DNA from: Heterocephalus glaber
Taxonomy: Eukaryota > Chordata > Mammalia > Rodentia > Bathyergidae
Reading direction: 5' to 3'
Length of the DNA: 64,000 bases
NCBI RefSeq assembly: GCF_000247695.1
Contig: NW_004624842.1
Location: forward strand, 5,481,899-5,545,898
Below, piece after piece: positions 11,540 to 23,244 of the stretch. The notes beneath the pieces are model-generated. The model saw nothing but the letters and a program-made list of their open reading frames with translations. It made no database searches and had not been told where the DNA came from. Numbering within the stretch: position 1 is the first letter of the stretch; each line of letters starts with the position of its first letter. Position numbers and translations under genes: made by a program.

Positions 11540-11630
11540 CTTTTTTTTTTTTTTTTTGGTATCAGGGATCGAACTCAGGTCTTTCCGGTTGTGAAGCAGG
11601 CAGTGGAACCACTGAGCTAAATCCCCAGCC
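11540..11630 (-). repeat. ID SINE
   Basis: Minus-strand copy with a 17-T tail. Target duplication GACCAAAGGTT at 11529 and 11631. Confidence 0.93.
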
Positions 11631-11864
11631 GACCAAAGGTTTTTAAACCATTCCAAACCCTGTAAACAGTCTAGTCTTCTCTTTGGCCCTGATCCCATGG
11701 TGTAGCTCATGATCTGGGTACTCCTAAGACCCCCCACCCAAACCTATCCTCCTCAACATGGCCCATGCCCACTACTCACAAACAGCCTTGCCTTAGCTGG
11801 CAGGGGACTCTGAGCTTCAGCATCAACAGGAAGAACCCAGGATGGCAGCATGGCCCACCAGGAA

Positions 11865-12080
11865 AACACTGAAGAGGGTTCTAGCTTTGACTCTGCCTTT
11901 AGGAAAACCACTCAACCACTCTGAGGCTAGTTTCCTCTTCTGCAAAATGGAGCTAAAAATCACAGGCTTCCCTACTTAACTTACAGACTTCTCTGAGTTT
12001 CAAAACCAGATTATGTATGTGAAAGTGCTTTGGATGCCATAAAATCCTGTTCAAATGTGAAGCACTCCCCTATAGATGCT
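11865..12080 (+). repeat. MIR fragment
   Basis: AGTTTCCTCTTCTGCAAAAT and GTGAAAGTGCTTTGGATGCC follow MIR order. A further MIR-like piece is at 12260-12335. Confidence 0.65.
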
Positions 12081-12779
12081 CACACTGTGGAGAGGATATT
12101 ATAAAAATTATTCCCAATGATAGGATTCTATCCAGTGGTATCTATGTGCACTCTGGAATATGGAGTTCTGGCCTCCTAGGAACATGAAGGACACCAGAAC
12201 CCACTGTGATGCAGTCCACTCCAGGATCCCCAAGGCACAAAGCTGAGTCTGCCCGGTGAGTCATACAATCAGAACCTCGCCTTTCTCATCTCTAAAATGG
12301 GATAACACCACTTAATGCAGAGGTTGTTGAAAAGATCAATATAATCAAGTTTGGCATTTCCCAGAGAAAGAGGATGATAATTTCTGATGATTTTTTTCTT
12401 CAGACAAGAATTTTTAAAATATGAAATGCAGTGATTTTAGAATGATGAAAATCACTTTTGTTGCTATACCGTTCTGTCCTAAAGCCTCTAAAGCCTAAGC
12501 AGCACTAGAGGCCTGTGCAGCTGTGACCCTGGTGCCCTGTCTAGAACCAACAAGCTGAGTGGCAGGCAGGCTGATTCCAGCTCCCTTATCAGCATCGTCA
12601 CAGAAGGCAATCAGCACTGTTACGGTCTGACACTCAAATCTCCTAACTCCACACTTGCCAAGCAATCAGTGACAACTTGCTGCCTGTGTGCAGGAGTCAA
12701 ATGGGAAAAAATGCTCTGGAGAGGTGAGAGCAACTAATCCACTAAAGGAAGAATTAAGAAACTAGCAATTATTCAGGAT

Positions 12780-13446
12780 TTAACATGCTCCCGCCAGCTT
12801 GAACCACTGGTGGTACGTGTATGACTGTCCCATTAGGCAGCTTGTACCACTGGTGATACAAATGGATCTAATCATTTTTATCAGTCTTTGTACTAATAAA
12901 ATTAATAAGAAGTCTACTAAATAAATAAATAAATAGGAAGTCTACAAATGGACTAAATCTAATTAGTTGCTTGAATTTCAATAATTACTGCCCAAATATA
13001 AATATTAATACTATTCATACCAATTTTAAAATTATTACAATTAGCAATAATTTTATTTCATTAAATTAAAATAAATTTATTTATATTCATGAACAGTATC
13101 AACAATTCTCTAAATTTTAACACAGAAATCTTATAAGTACTCCACATTGCAGATGTATATAATATGCATATACAACTGCTATACCACAGATTAGCTGTAT
13201 TATAATTTTTTATACCATTTTAGTGTTTTCCTTAAGGAACTGTAATATGATGACATCTGGTCTGCTAAATCAACACCTTTGCATTACTGTAACCAGAGAC
13301 CCACCTGAGAAGCAGTACAGGCCATCCAATGGGACAATCATGCATATACTACCAGTGGTTCAAGTTTGTGGGAACAATCGAATTCAAATCAGAGCTGTTC
13401 AGCAGTGAGAAATACGAATTATACAGCCCTGTCATGAACGTGTTAA
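12780..13446. mobile_element. Candidate TTAA-bounded (piggyBac-like) nonautonomous element
   Basis: TTAA occurs at 12780-12783 and 13443-13446, with inward ends CATGCTCC and (minus strand) CACGTTCA. A ~47-bp inverted repeat, about 80% identical, lies close to the left end (12791-12837) and further in at the right (13325-13372); asymmetric subterminal repeats are a piggyBac habit. The left arm also has a direct repeat of CTTGWACCACTGGTG. The interior is AT-rich and codes for nothing recognisable. Confidence 0.4.
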
Positions 13447-13848
13447 GGGTTAGCATTTTCAGTCACTGTCCTATAAACTGCAGGACACCAACATAATCAC
13501 ATTCCTCATTTTAATGGGAAGTCACTAAGTAAACATTCTTTCAGGTCACCTAGCATGGGTAGCAACTCCTCTCCAAACCTCTCCAGAGAATAGTAGCCAG
13601 GGTATACACATGGACAAGTCTTGTTTCTGCTTTTACAATTATCAGATTTTATAAAGATCACAAACAAGGAATTTAGAGTTCCTGCTTATGTGGACAGTAA
13701 AGAATCCATTCCTCAGGTTTCTTAGTTCCTACTTCCTTTTGTAGGAAGTAAGACAATGATAATCAATTGATCTAACTAAATTAATTAAGCAAATTATCAG
13801 AATAAAATATGCCTTAAATTTAGTTTCAAAGCTAATTATTATTATCAT

Positions 13849-13932
13849 TTTTTTTTTTGGTACCGGGGATTGAACTCTGGTCCTTGCGCTTGTGAAGCAG
13901 GCAGCAGAACCACTGAGCTAAATCCCCGGCCC
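13849..13932 (-). repeat. ID SINE
   Basis: Minus-strand copy. Target duplication AAAGCTAATTATT on both sides. Confidence 0.93.
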
Positions 13933-14040
13933 AAAGCTAATTATTTTATGACAAAACTAAGTTAAACATTGATCCATTCTTATCTCCTCTCTTCCCCTAT
14001 TCATATAAAGCACAAATTTATGTATTCATTCATTCATTCG

Positions 14041-14180
14041 TTCAAGACAGGGTCTCACTATGTAGTTCAAACTGGCCCTGAACTCACTCTGCAGCCCAGG
14101 CTGGCCTCAATCTACCTTCAAACCTCCTGCCTCAGCCTCCCCACTACTGGAATTACAGGCATGCGCCACCATGCCCGGTA
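14041..14180 (-). repeat. B1 SINE with internal duplication
   Basis: Minus strand; the segments TTCAAACTGGCCCTGAACTC and AGCCCAGGCTGGCCTCAATC are the two halves of the lineage-typical duplication. Confidence 0.85.
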
Positions 14181-14677
14181 GACAAAGTGCTTTTAATAAG
14201 CACTGTATATTATTTCCACATTACTGATTTTTCTTTCTCAGAAAACTTTTCCTATTAATTCATAGTTACGAGCACTTGTATATTCTTTTACTTCCTTTCT
14301 GCCTTAACATTCCAGTTCTCTTTCAAAATAATAATTCAATAAAACACAGACTAAAAGTTCTGTGTCGTGAGATTGTTCCAGCTCCCTCCACTGTATATCA
14401 AGTACTCTGAATTATGAGTACGCTTTAGGACAGATCACCCTGTATTTTGACTTTCTGTTTACCTGCCCAGCACTCTAACTAGACTGCAAGCACCTCAGAG
14501 TCAATGAATTGACTTCCTCTGTACTTACCTAACAACTAGGACAGAGTCTGGCACATAGCTCCAGTTAAAACATGCTTATTTTATCAAATGGATTCATGAA
14601 CCAAGCGAAAGTTTCCAGCTACCTTCTTTTAAGATGGATCACCTGAAATTAAATGTAAATGTCTACCTGTACAGCAT

Positions 14678-14742
14678 TAAGACCAAAATATCTAGAACAA
14701 TAAGACCAAAATATCTGGAACAATAAGACCAAAATATCTAGA
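14678..14742 (+). repeat. 23-bp tandem repeat, three units
   Basis: TAAGACCAAAATATCTAGAA plus CAA repeats at 14678, 14701 and, partly, 14724. One mismatch (TCTGG) in unit 2. Confidence 0.9.
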
Positions 14743-14796
14743 ATATCTCAACAATGGATTCTCCAAGTACTGCATGATGTCTAAATTTGTTTCAAA

Positions 14797-14945
14797 ATCC
14801 CTCTAAGCTTTAGTGAGCACACAAACCACCCAGGGATCTCATAAAAATGCTGATTCTTCTGTAAGTCAGGATACAGCCTTGAAGTCTGCATTTTAGCAAT
14901 TTCCCATAGTTCTCATAGGCCACACTGAGTACCAAGGTTGTATAA
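14797..14945 (+). mobile_element. MER20-like hAT relic
   Basis: ACCACCCAGGGATCTCATAA, AAAATGCTGATTC and GTCTGCATTTTAGCAATTTC recall the MER20-type consensus. Diverged. Confidence 0.45.
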
Positions 14946-15095
14946 TAAATACTGTATTCTGTTTTTTGCAGCTGAAGAAGCTGATGCTCAGAAATATGAG
15001 GAAACTTGCCCAGGATCCCAAAACTACGGAGTAGAATGTGAACTCAGGTCTCTTGGCCCCAAAGCCAGCACCACTGCACTAACCCTTTAAGCTAG
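14945..15095 (-). repeat. MIR fragment
   Basis: TGAGGAAACTTGCCCAGGAT and GTGAACTCAGGTCTCTTGGC match the inverted MIR core. Confidence 0.6.
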
Positions 15096-15281
15096 ATAGC
15101 CACAACCAGAGATGCACAATTTTCCATCATCCCTCAAACAGCCAGCTTTGCCCTTTAAGGAAGGAGGAGGTAAAGCTACAAACACCAGCTATGAAAGAAT
15201 CAAGCTAATCAGCTGCTCACGTTAACTTCATCCACTCAGTCCTTCAGCTAAGACTTCTTACAAATTGAACAAGCAAGAAGT

Positions 15282-15352
15282 TAGGGGTGTAGCTCAGTGG
15301 TAGAGCACATGCTTAGCATTTGAGGCCCTAGATTCAATCCCCAGTGCCAAAA
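15282..15352 (+). repeat. Older ID-type SINE
   Basis: GGGGTGTAGCTCAGTGGTAG, AGCACATGCTTAGCATTTG and TTCAATCCCCAGTGCC. Closer to the general rodent ID consensus than the young family here. Confidence 0.75.
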
Positions 15353-16138
15353 GAAAACACAGGGGCAGCTAATGTTATGAGTTCCTTTACTAAAAGTCGC
15401 AGGAAGTAGGACTGCTTGGGGGGCAGGGGGGGCGGGGGGGGGGCTCTGTCTCAGGGAAATAGGAATTAGCAGAGCCAAAAGCACACAGAACCAAATTAAT
15501 TCCTAAACAAATACCTTGGCCTTCATGTTCTGTGTGTGATGTGCTGCTCAGACCTTGGCTGGAACATTCTGAGTACTCAGCTCGGCCCACTGCACACTTT
15601 GAGAGCAACACTGATGGACAGAACATTCAGAGGACAGTAACAAGGAGGGAACACAAACACCAGCCAAAGGACAGTCAGTGCAACAGAAGTGTGCAGGCCT
15701 GAGATGTAAGCACCATCTTTCTATAGCCCTCATGCAGGAGGAGGATCAGGCCTGTTCTTTGTGGCCCCAGGACACAGAATTAGCAACCTGTTTTCTAGTT
15801 CACAGCTGCCTAGTGTCAAAGCTGAGGTTTGCCCCCAAGCATTCTGCCTCCAAGAAGACTCTACATTTTTTTCAGCCACCCAGGCTGCTTCCCTATGGAG
15901 CTACTACCCCAACCTGCATCTGAGGTAGGTACTACAAGAAGATAGATCTTGGTTCCAAATAAGACAGGTGACTGTACAGAGCTATCCAAAGACAGAGTTA
16001 GGCTGTGGTGTGGGACAAAAGAGTACCTAATACAGCCTGTCAACAGAGGGGTTCAACTGGAGGAAAATGGCTTGAGAGGAATACTGGGCATTAGCTGGCT
16101 GGCTAGGTGATAACCAGCATCCCCAAAGAAAAATTAAT

Positions 16139-16229
16139 TTTTTTTTTTTTTTTTTGGTACCAGGGATTGAACTCGGGTCCTTGTGCTTGCGCAGCAGGTG
16201 GCGAAACCACTGAGCTAATCCCCGGCCCA
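16139..16229 (-). repeat. ID SINE
   Basis: Minus-strand copy. Target duplication AAAAATTAATYTTT. Confidence 0.92.
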
Positions 16230-16439
16230 AAAATTAATCTTTTACTGTTGTGTTTTCCTCTAATACTCATTTGTATACTCAAGTTTACCTTTCATCAGTT
16301 ATTTGACTTGTGTCTTCCATGCTGAACTGAGTCACTGTGGAGAGAAAGCAGTGTCATATCCAGCATCATATCTTCATTGGGCCTAAGATCAAATGTGGGA
16401 AACCAAGGAGCATATCTCTCTATGTGCCACGAATTTTGC

Positions 16440-16625
16440 TTGGCACTTCACAAACAACTCATTCCATACCCTCACAAGAGCCCTACAGAGGGACAGTGGT
16501 AGTCCCTTTTTACAGATGGGCAGATGAGACTCAGAAGAGGATAGGTAACTGCCAAGGTTCTGCTGGTGAGTGGTAAAGCTGCACGCAAACCATGAATCTT
16601 TTGTCTATACCACCACACTGCCTTC
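16440..16625 (-). repeat. MIR fragment
   Basis: TTTTACAGATGGGCAGATGA and GGTAACTGCCAAGGTTCTGC in inverted MIR order. Confidence 0.65.
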
Positions 16626-17271
16626 CACCTAGAAGAAGCACAATATATGTCTGCTGACTGGAGCCCAATACCTCAAAAGCCTGCCAGTGCTATACCAGCC
16701 AGGTCTGTGGTTTCTTGTTGCTCTACTCAAGTTTTCCTTCCCAATCTAGTCATCCATCCTAAAAATGACCAATCTAAAATTGTTGCTTTTCACTATCTTC
16801 TCTCTCACTCACTCTATTTTAAAGACAGTGGCACAGCACAAAACAATTCTGGGCAAGAGGACCAAGTTTTCATTGACCTTTTCTCTTCCCAACAGGCCCT
16901 GGCTCTGTGTATGAGCCCTGAAACACTGGAAACAAGTTAGATGCTAGCTCCTGCCTCAGAGACTGGTGGCCTGCACACATCTTCACAGGCTGTTCTCCAG
17001 TATCTCACTCTTCACAACTCAACCCAGCTCTGGACAACTCAAGATTTCCCCAGCACTCCAGGCTGGCTCAAATGTCCTCCTGTTTAGTTAAAATTCCAAA
17101 TAAAATCTATCTTTAATTTCAAATCATATTATAAACCTACTCTGCAGGCATTCAAAAAAAAAGTAATCTCCCTGCCAAAGGGGGCAAAAAAGAATTCTGT
17201 CATTTGCATCAAAGATGCCAGCATGTTTGGAGAGTCAACACACAGGACCTCTCTGACAAGCCACCTGTCTT

Positions 17272-17356
17272 TTTCTTTTTCTTGGTACCAGGGATCGAAC
17301 TCAGGACCTTGTGCTTGCCAGGCAGACACAGCACCACTGAGCTACATCCCTGGCCC
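17272..17356 (-). repeat. ID SINE
   Basis: Minus-strand copy. Target duplication CCACCTGTCTT. Confidence 0.92.
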
Positions 17357-17427
17357 CACCTGTCTTAAAAAGTAAACCAAACCCAGTTTGGGCAATCATT
17401 TCTTCAAACAAGAAACGTAAGAATTGG

Positions 17428-17518
17428 GCTGGGAATTTAGCTCAGTGGTGCCACCCCTGCCTCATAAGCTCAAGGTCCCGAGTTCGATCCCCGATACCAA
17501 AACAAAACAAAACAAAAA
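17428..17518 (+). repeat. ID SINE
   Basis: Plus-strand copy. Target duplication AAGAAACGTAAG / AAGAAATATAAG. Confidence 0.9.
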
Positions 17519-17646
17519 GAAATATAAGTATCACCAAGGGAAATTCCCAGTCCTCAGTTCCCTGGGTAGGTTTCAGGTTCTCCATCCCTGGGATGTTGGG
17601 ATAGGAGATCCTGCTTGCACATGCACCATTAAGATACTACGGCTTG

Positions 17647-17731
17647 GGGCTAGGGATTTAGCTCAGTGGTTCTGCCGCCTGCCTCGAAAGCGCAAGGTCT
17701 GGAGTTCGATCCCCAGTACCAAAAAAAAAAA
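17647..17731 (+). repeat. ID SINE
   Basis: Plus-strand copy. Target duplication AAGATACTACGGCTT / AAGATATTATGGCTT. Confidence 0.93.
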
Positions 17732-18272
17732 AGATATTATGGCTTTCAACCTGATGCCTTGATATTCCAGAGAACCAAATGGTCACCTTCACTATAAATT
17801 TAACTTATTAAGATGTCTTCCCATATGCTGATGTTTTAGAGCAATTTTATTAAACATGAGAATGCCATCCTTGTTCCAGCAATGAGCAGAACTAAATGAA
17901 GATATATTTCCCATGAGCTCCTGGCCTCTCTGCATCAAATATTCTCAGCTGAACCTAAATTAACCTGTAAACGAACTAATTTGCATCCATAAATCCACAG
18001 AAATGTACCAATGTATAGAGTTTAAGATACTCAGTCTCCACTTCCCAATCTCATACAATTCTCTTATTAAACTACAATATGATCCTTTCTACAAACCATT
18101 TTCCTCTTTATAAAAATAGGAAAAAAGGGAGACCTAAACCACCTACGGTAGATATTTCCTTAGCTAGTTACCATGCCATAAAAAGAAAAAAATCTTTGAT
18201 ACATTTATTTTTCTTAGGGAGAAAACCCACAGAGCAGTTTACAAAGGTACCATAAAACACGTAAATTTGAAG

Positions 18273-18440
18273 CCAGGCATGGTGGTGCACACCTGTAATC
18301 CCAACACTGGTCAGTCTGAGTCTACCTGAGGAACTTGAGGATCACCTCAAGTTCAAGGCCAGCCTGGGCTACATGGTGAGTTCAAGGACAGCCTGAACTA
18401 TATGGCAAGACCTGTCTCAAAAAACCAAAACCAAAAAGTC
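18273..18440 (+). repeat. B1 SINE with internal duplication
   Basis: GCCAGGCATGGTGGTGCACA through GACCTGTCTCAAAAAACC, with both CAGCCTGGGCTACATGG and CAGCCTGAACTATATGG. Confidence 0.85.
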
Positions 18441-18809
18441 TTAATATTTGTCAGCTCACCTAGACCACAATTCCAGTTTCCATCCAGCTCTCAGTGAGAG
18501 AACTTTTCCGTTCTGACAATTAAACCCCAGAAATCTGATCACTGATAACTTTATCAAAAAGAAAATACTTAATCAACAGCCACAAAGTGGCATACTCTTT
18601 CCCTACTTATACCTAATCTTCACTGCCATTATGTGAGAATAATACTTCGTAAGTGATGATATCTAAGTTTTTAGATAGCAGGGACAGTGTCCAGTTAACC
18701 TCCATATTCTCAGCACTGATCATGAGGCCTAGGACACAGAGCCTGCTATATGACTGAGAATGAATATATGACTAAAGGAAAAGAAAAGAAATCTGGAAAA
18801 AAAAATACA

Positions 18810-18950
18810 GCCAAGTATGGTGGGGCATGCCTGTAATCCTAGCAACTTGGGAGTCTGAGGCAGGAAGATCACTGCAAGTTCCAGGCCAGCCTGAGCTACA
18901 CAGTGAGTTCAAGGCCAGCCTGAACTACATAGTGAGACCCTGCATGCAAC
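18810..18950 (+). repeat. B1 SINE with internal duplication
   Basis: GCCAAGTATGGTGGGGCATG through ACATAGTGAGACCCTG. Confidence 0.85.
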
Positions 18951-19103
18951 CCCAATTTTTCTCTGCCTAGAACACCCTGGAAATAATCCAGTTGAACTTC
19001 TGAATTTTGTCTGTCTGTTTATCTGTTTGTTTTACCACCACACCCAGCTTCTAAGGTTTGTTTAAAGGACAGTTTAGTATCCTTTCAAAGTGTACGTCAC
19101 CAC

Positions 19104-19186
19104 TGCAGATTCAGCCCAGTGGTTCCGGCACCTGCCTCATAAGTGCAAAGTCCTGAGTTCGATCCCCAGTGCCAAAGGGGGGGGTG
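19104..19186 (+). repeat. ID SINE, diverged 5' end
   Basis: The usual GATTTAGCTCAGTGG reads GATTCAGCCCAGTGG. Target duplication GTGTACGTCACC / GTGTACATCACC. Confidence 0.88.
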
Positions 19187-19373
19187 GTGTACATCACCAA
19201 GGCAATATCCACATTGGCTACATGTGCCACAGGACAAGGGTTGGTCCTGTCTCATTTCTTTTTCCTCCACTCAGCACTGTATCTTGTATAGGTGGGGCAT
19301 TTAATAAGCTGAGCAGTGACAAAGGCCATAACAACACACCTCTGGAAAACATGGAATAAACAGAACACATAAA

Positions 19374-19500
19374 CTGGGCATGGCGGTGCATGCCTGTAAT
19401 CCCAGCACCTGGAAGGCTACGCCAGGAGGACTGTCACAAGTTCAAGGCCAGCCTGGGCTACATTTCGAGACCCTGTTTCAATCCCCTCCCCTCAAAAAAC
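19374..19500 (+). repeat. B1 SINE
   Basis: CTGGGCATGGCGGTGCATGC onwards. Target duplication CAGAACACATAA / CAGATCACATAA. Confidence 0.88.
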
Positions 19501-19559
19501 CAGATCACATAATGCCCACAGCCACCAGATTAACTGGTCTGAACTGAATTACAACCCTC

Positions 19560-19705
19560 TTAAGACTCATTTTCCTCTCTGTACAATGGAAATAATAGAA
19601 TACATTCACAAGATTGTTTTTATTTAATAAATACCTATTCATAAATAAATAGTTACTGAGCATTAATCACGTGCCAGGCACTGTGCTGGGGTCGTAACAA
19701 TGAAC
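19560..19705 (-). repeat. MIR fragments
   Basis: TTACTGAGCATTAATCACGT, GTGCCAGGCACTGTGCTGG and a CCTCTCTGTACAATGGAAAT piece. Probably two degraded copies. Confidence 0.5.
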
Positions 19706-20021
19706 AAGACCATAACACCCTGCCTCGTGGAGTCAGTCTCAGTGGATACTGTGAGACTCACAGGAAATGGGATTTTACAAACTTCAAAAACTACACTATA
19801 ACGAGGTATCACTCTCTTCTGTTTCTCAACTCAGGTTATTGGATCATACTCTTCCTCCTCCTCTCTTTCATCCTGCCCACTTCCACAATTCCAATAAACC
19901 ACCAAGTCCCTGGTTCTCCTTTAGAAGTCTCTGACATGTATTAATTTCTTTTCTAGCCTTCTACGCTTCTGTTCTAGACCCTTTGTTTCCACCTGAATAA
20001 CTTCAAGTCTCCCTATAATGA

Positions 20022-20225
20022 TGATTCTGGCAAACATTTATTGATTTCTTACCATATGGCAGGCACTCTGCTAGGAGCTTTGCATGCATAACATTTTTAA
20101 TCCTGTAAGACAGATACTATGACCCTGACCAACAAAAGAGGAATTAGGGTAGAGAAACCTGCCCCAGGCACATAACTGGTAAGTAGAGAAATAACAGCTC
20201 TAGTCCAGGCCTGTGAGATTCGATC
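20022..20225 (-). repeat. MIR, near full length
   Basis: AACATTTATTGATTTCTTAC, TGGCAGGCACTCTGCTAGG and AGATACTATGACCCTGACC follow inverted MIR order. Confidence 0.75.
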
Positions 20226-20325
20226 CTTATCCCTTAGTGGACTCTTGCCTCAGTCCCTTTCTGGTCAGTGTACACACCATTGTTTACGCTGCTGATGGAA
20301 TGTGGTTTCAAAAATCCAAGGGGGG

Positions 20326-20408
20326 GCCGGGGATTTAGCTCAGTGGTTCCACCACCTGCCTCAAAAGTGAAAGGTCCTGAGTTCGATCTCCGGTATCAAA
20401 AAAAAAAA
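20326..20408 (+). repeat. ID SINE
   Basis: Plus-strand copy between AAAATCCAAGGGG at about 20309 and the same word at about 20409. Confidence 0.92.
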
Positions 20409-20427
20409 AAAATCCAAGGGGATGGAC

Positions 20428-20580
20428 TAGTTGAGCATGGTGGTTCACCCCTGTAATCCTAGCAGTTGGAAGGCTGAGGCTGCCGAGGGTTCAAGACCAG
20501 CCCAGGGTATATATTGAGTTCAACATCAGAACTAAAACTGAACTAAAGAGCAAGACTCTATCTCCAAACCAAACAAACAA
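20428..20580 (+). repeat. B1-type SINE
   Basis: TTGAGCATGGTGGTTCACCC onwards, ending in AAACCAAACAAACAAAA. Target duplication AAATCCAAGGGGAT / AAATCCAAGTGGAT. Confidence 0.8.
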
Positions 20581-21689
20581 AAAATCCAAGTGGATATTTC
20601 TCTCTGCTTTCAAAGACAACCCTTTTCTCACCATCTCCAGGGCAGCAAGGTCCAAAGATTATGGGCCACTCTTCAGTGTTACTTATCTCCTGCCCTGCAT
20701 CACACTCCAGCAAGAAGACAGTCTCACTGCTCCCCTAACACACCAAACTTCTGGCTGGCCCACACTGTTCTCCTCCCTCTGCAAAGCCCCCAGTCCTCCT
20801 CACCCTCTAGATAGGAACCTCCTCTTTGGGCCTCAGACATGCACACACTCATGCTTCAGCACTGACAGTAATAATTATTCCCCACCTACCCCTTCCCTCG
20901 TATTTTCAATCCCGATTTCCTAGAAGCCAGACATGATGTCTTATCTCTGATGTCAAAGGTCCCAGCAGAGTAGTGAGTCAATAAATAGACCAAATAAATG
21001 TTAAGGTCAAGGTGGTGCTAATACCTTCCAGCACCATCCCAAAAAAGCAAGACATTCTCCCAGAGGATGATAGTAAGGTCAGCTTATAGCAGCTCCCATC
21101 ATCACTGGCAAACTCAAGTAGACAGACTACTTTAAGCAAAGTTATTACAACTAAGATTGGTACTCCAGTCTGCTGCAGTCTCTTGCCAAGCCTCTTGAAA
21201 GCCAGTTCAATCACCTGTACAACCTGCAGAAACTACAGGACTACTGCCCTCTGGGATGGGAGGAGGGATGTTGACACCCTCCTCCACCACCCTGCAATGG
21301 GGCAAGTTTTTCAAAATGCATACTGGTAAAAACCCTGACTCTAATTACCAGTGAATAATAGAGGATCCCGACTGAGAGTCATCAGAAAAAACTACAGACA
21401 GCAAAATACAGCCCTGCTTTCCACCTCCACAGGAACAACTAGAGTCCAGGCCTACACGGATGGATGCCTGCAACTGCCTGCTCATTCACTGGTCTCCCAG
21501 TTCCCACCACCTCTCCACAGAGCAGCCAGATGATGTTTGGAAACTTATCAATGATTACAACATGTTCCCGTATAATACCCTCCAGAAGCTTTCCATCCAT
21601 TTAGAATCCAAAACTTTTTATCAAGAAGTTCAAGGTCCAACCCATTCCCCCATTTCACCTACTCTCCCTTGAATCACTCACTACATTCC

Positions 21690-22130
21690 AGAAACGAAAC
21701 TCTCAGTTTTTCAGATCAGGCCAACTCCAGGCCTTTTCCTTTGCAATTCGCCTTGCCTGAAAGGCTCCTCCCCCATGTTTTTAAAGACTTAGTTCCTTCT
21801 CCACGCTCAGTTAAAACGTCACCTTTCCAAAGAGGCCTTTTCTGACAATTCTATGGAAAGTGGCATCCCTTATACCCCTCAATCCTTGTCAGATCATCTT
21901 TTTGTTTAATACTTATTACCAGCATCTCCAAAATTAATATTTTCTTCATTTATTGTCCTGTTTCTGTCTCTCTCCTATTAGGATACAGGCTGTGTTTTTT
22001 TTCACCTCTATGCATATAGTTGGATGCATTAGGCACTCAGAAAGAATTTCCAGGATATCTATTTTGACTATTAGCAGAAAAGCATCTTGGGTCAGGTTAT
22101 TTTTGGACCAAAGAAAACATCTATTTAGTC
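21690..22130 (+). repeat. L2 LINE fragment
   Basis: CCTTGCCTGAAAGGCTCCTC, AACGTCACCTTTCCAAAGAG and GGCCTTTTCTGACAATTCT are L2 3' landmarks. Confidence 0.65.
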
Positions 22131-22604
22131 CCTGCTATGTGCTTGGCACTATAAATCCATAATCTTCCCTTTAGAAGGAAAATTAACTAGCTCAAGGTTA
22201 CAGCGCAGACTTCACTAGGAGACTTCTAAGTCAAATACTTGTTTGACTGCTAAACCCCTCAGCTCTGCCCCCTATCAAGAGGACTGTCACTCTATGATTC
22301 ACTCTCACATTGCCATAATAAACATTTCTAAATTGCTGCTTCATAGTCATTAAACCATTTTCACATTCATCTTAAAAATACAAAGCGCTTGCTAAGAAAG
22401 TCATACAACAGGAAGTAAAGGTCCCTCAAGGATCAAACCCTGGAGTAGGGACTGGGAGGAGTCCAGCCAGTGGAGTCCATATTTTTTGGTTAAAGAGGAA
22501 TGGGGAAGCGGTGAGTCACGGGGTGAAGGCTTGCAACATGGGAAGCTCTTGATAAGACCAGGATATGAGGTAACAAAAAATGAATCAGAACTGGAAGACA
22601 CTTT

Positions 22605-22695
22605 AGGCCTCATAAGGGCCAAACTCTGGCAGATAAATGCGGAAACTTAAGCCTCAAAAGGAAAGCAACTTGCTCAAGTTCACTCAGCAAGTGAA
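22605..22695 (-). repeat. Possible MIR fragment
   Basis: AAGCAACTTGCTCAAGTTCA and CTCAGCAAG resemble the inverted MIR core. Confidence 0.4.
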
Positions 22696-23244
22696 CAGAG
22701 TCTCTTCTCCCCCTCTTCTCCTTTCTTCCATCAAAGAGGCTTTTCAAGGAGACTCGAGTTAGGGGCAGGGGAGAACCAGGGGCAGCTCGGACTTCACAGG
22801 AGTCAGGAGAAACCCTGGGAGGAACCAAGAAGCACAAATATGTCAGGATGAGGGGCAGAAACGAGCCAAGGAGGGGACAGAGGCAGTGGCTGGGAAAGTG
22901 GGTGAGGCCCTAGGGAGAGGAAAAAGGCGGAAAAGAAAAGGTACAGTGTGAGAACGAAGCAAAATGCTGTGAGATCTGGGTCTGAAGGGCCCGGCAAAGT
23001 GGGAAGATCTTGAGGAGGAAGAACTTGAGGGGGAAGAAGTGGATTGAGTTTGACAGTGGAAAGCGTCCAAGATTTGGTGAGACACTGAAGGTAGTCACAC
23101 GGGGAGGGGTTCCGGACAGGGAAAAGCAGGGAGCGGGTTCCCGGGTCAGAGGAGACCCAGAGACGAGTCAGACGAAGGTGGAATCGGGGCCCGGGGAACC
23201 TGAGGAAAAGAAGTAGGGAGTCTGATGGGGCCCAGCCGCCTCAC

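Larger units (their letters stand above)
1..23244 (-). other. CHMP4B: CHMP4B intron 1 (partial)
   Basis: From the exon 1 donor down to position 1 I see no second CHMP4B exon and no other gene. The space is filled with SINEs, MIR, L2, MaLR and DNA-transposon relics listed separately. Stretches with no recognised element include about 1500-3190, 8130-8850, 9140-9690, 10080-10650, 12340-12780, 15360-16130, 16630-17270, 20580-21690 and 22140-23230. Confidence 0.85.
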
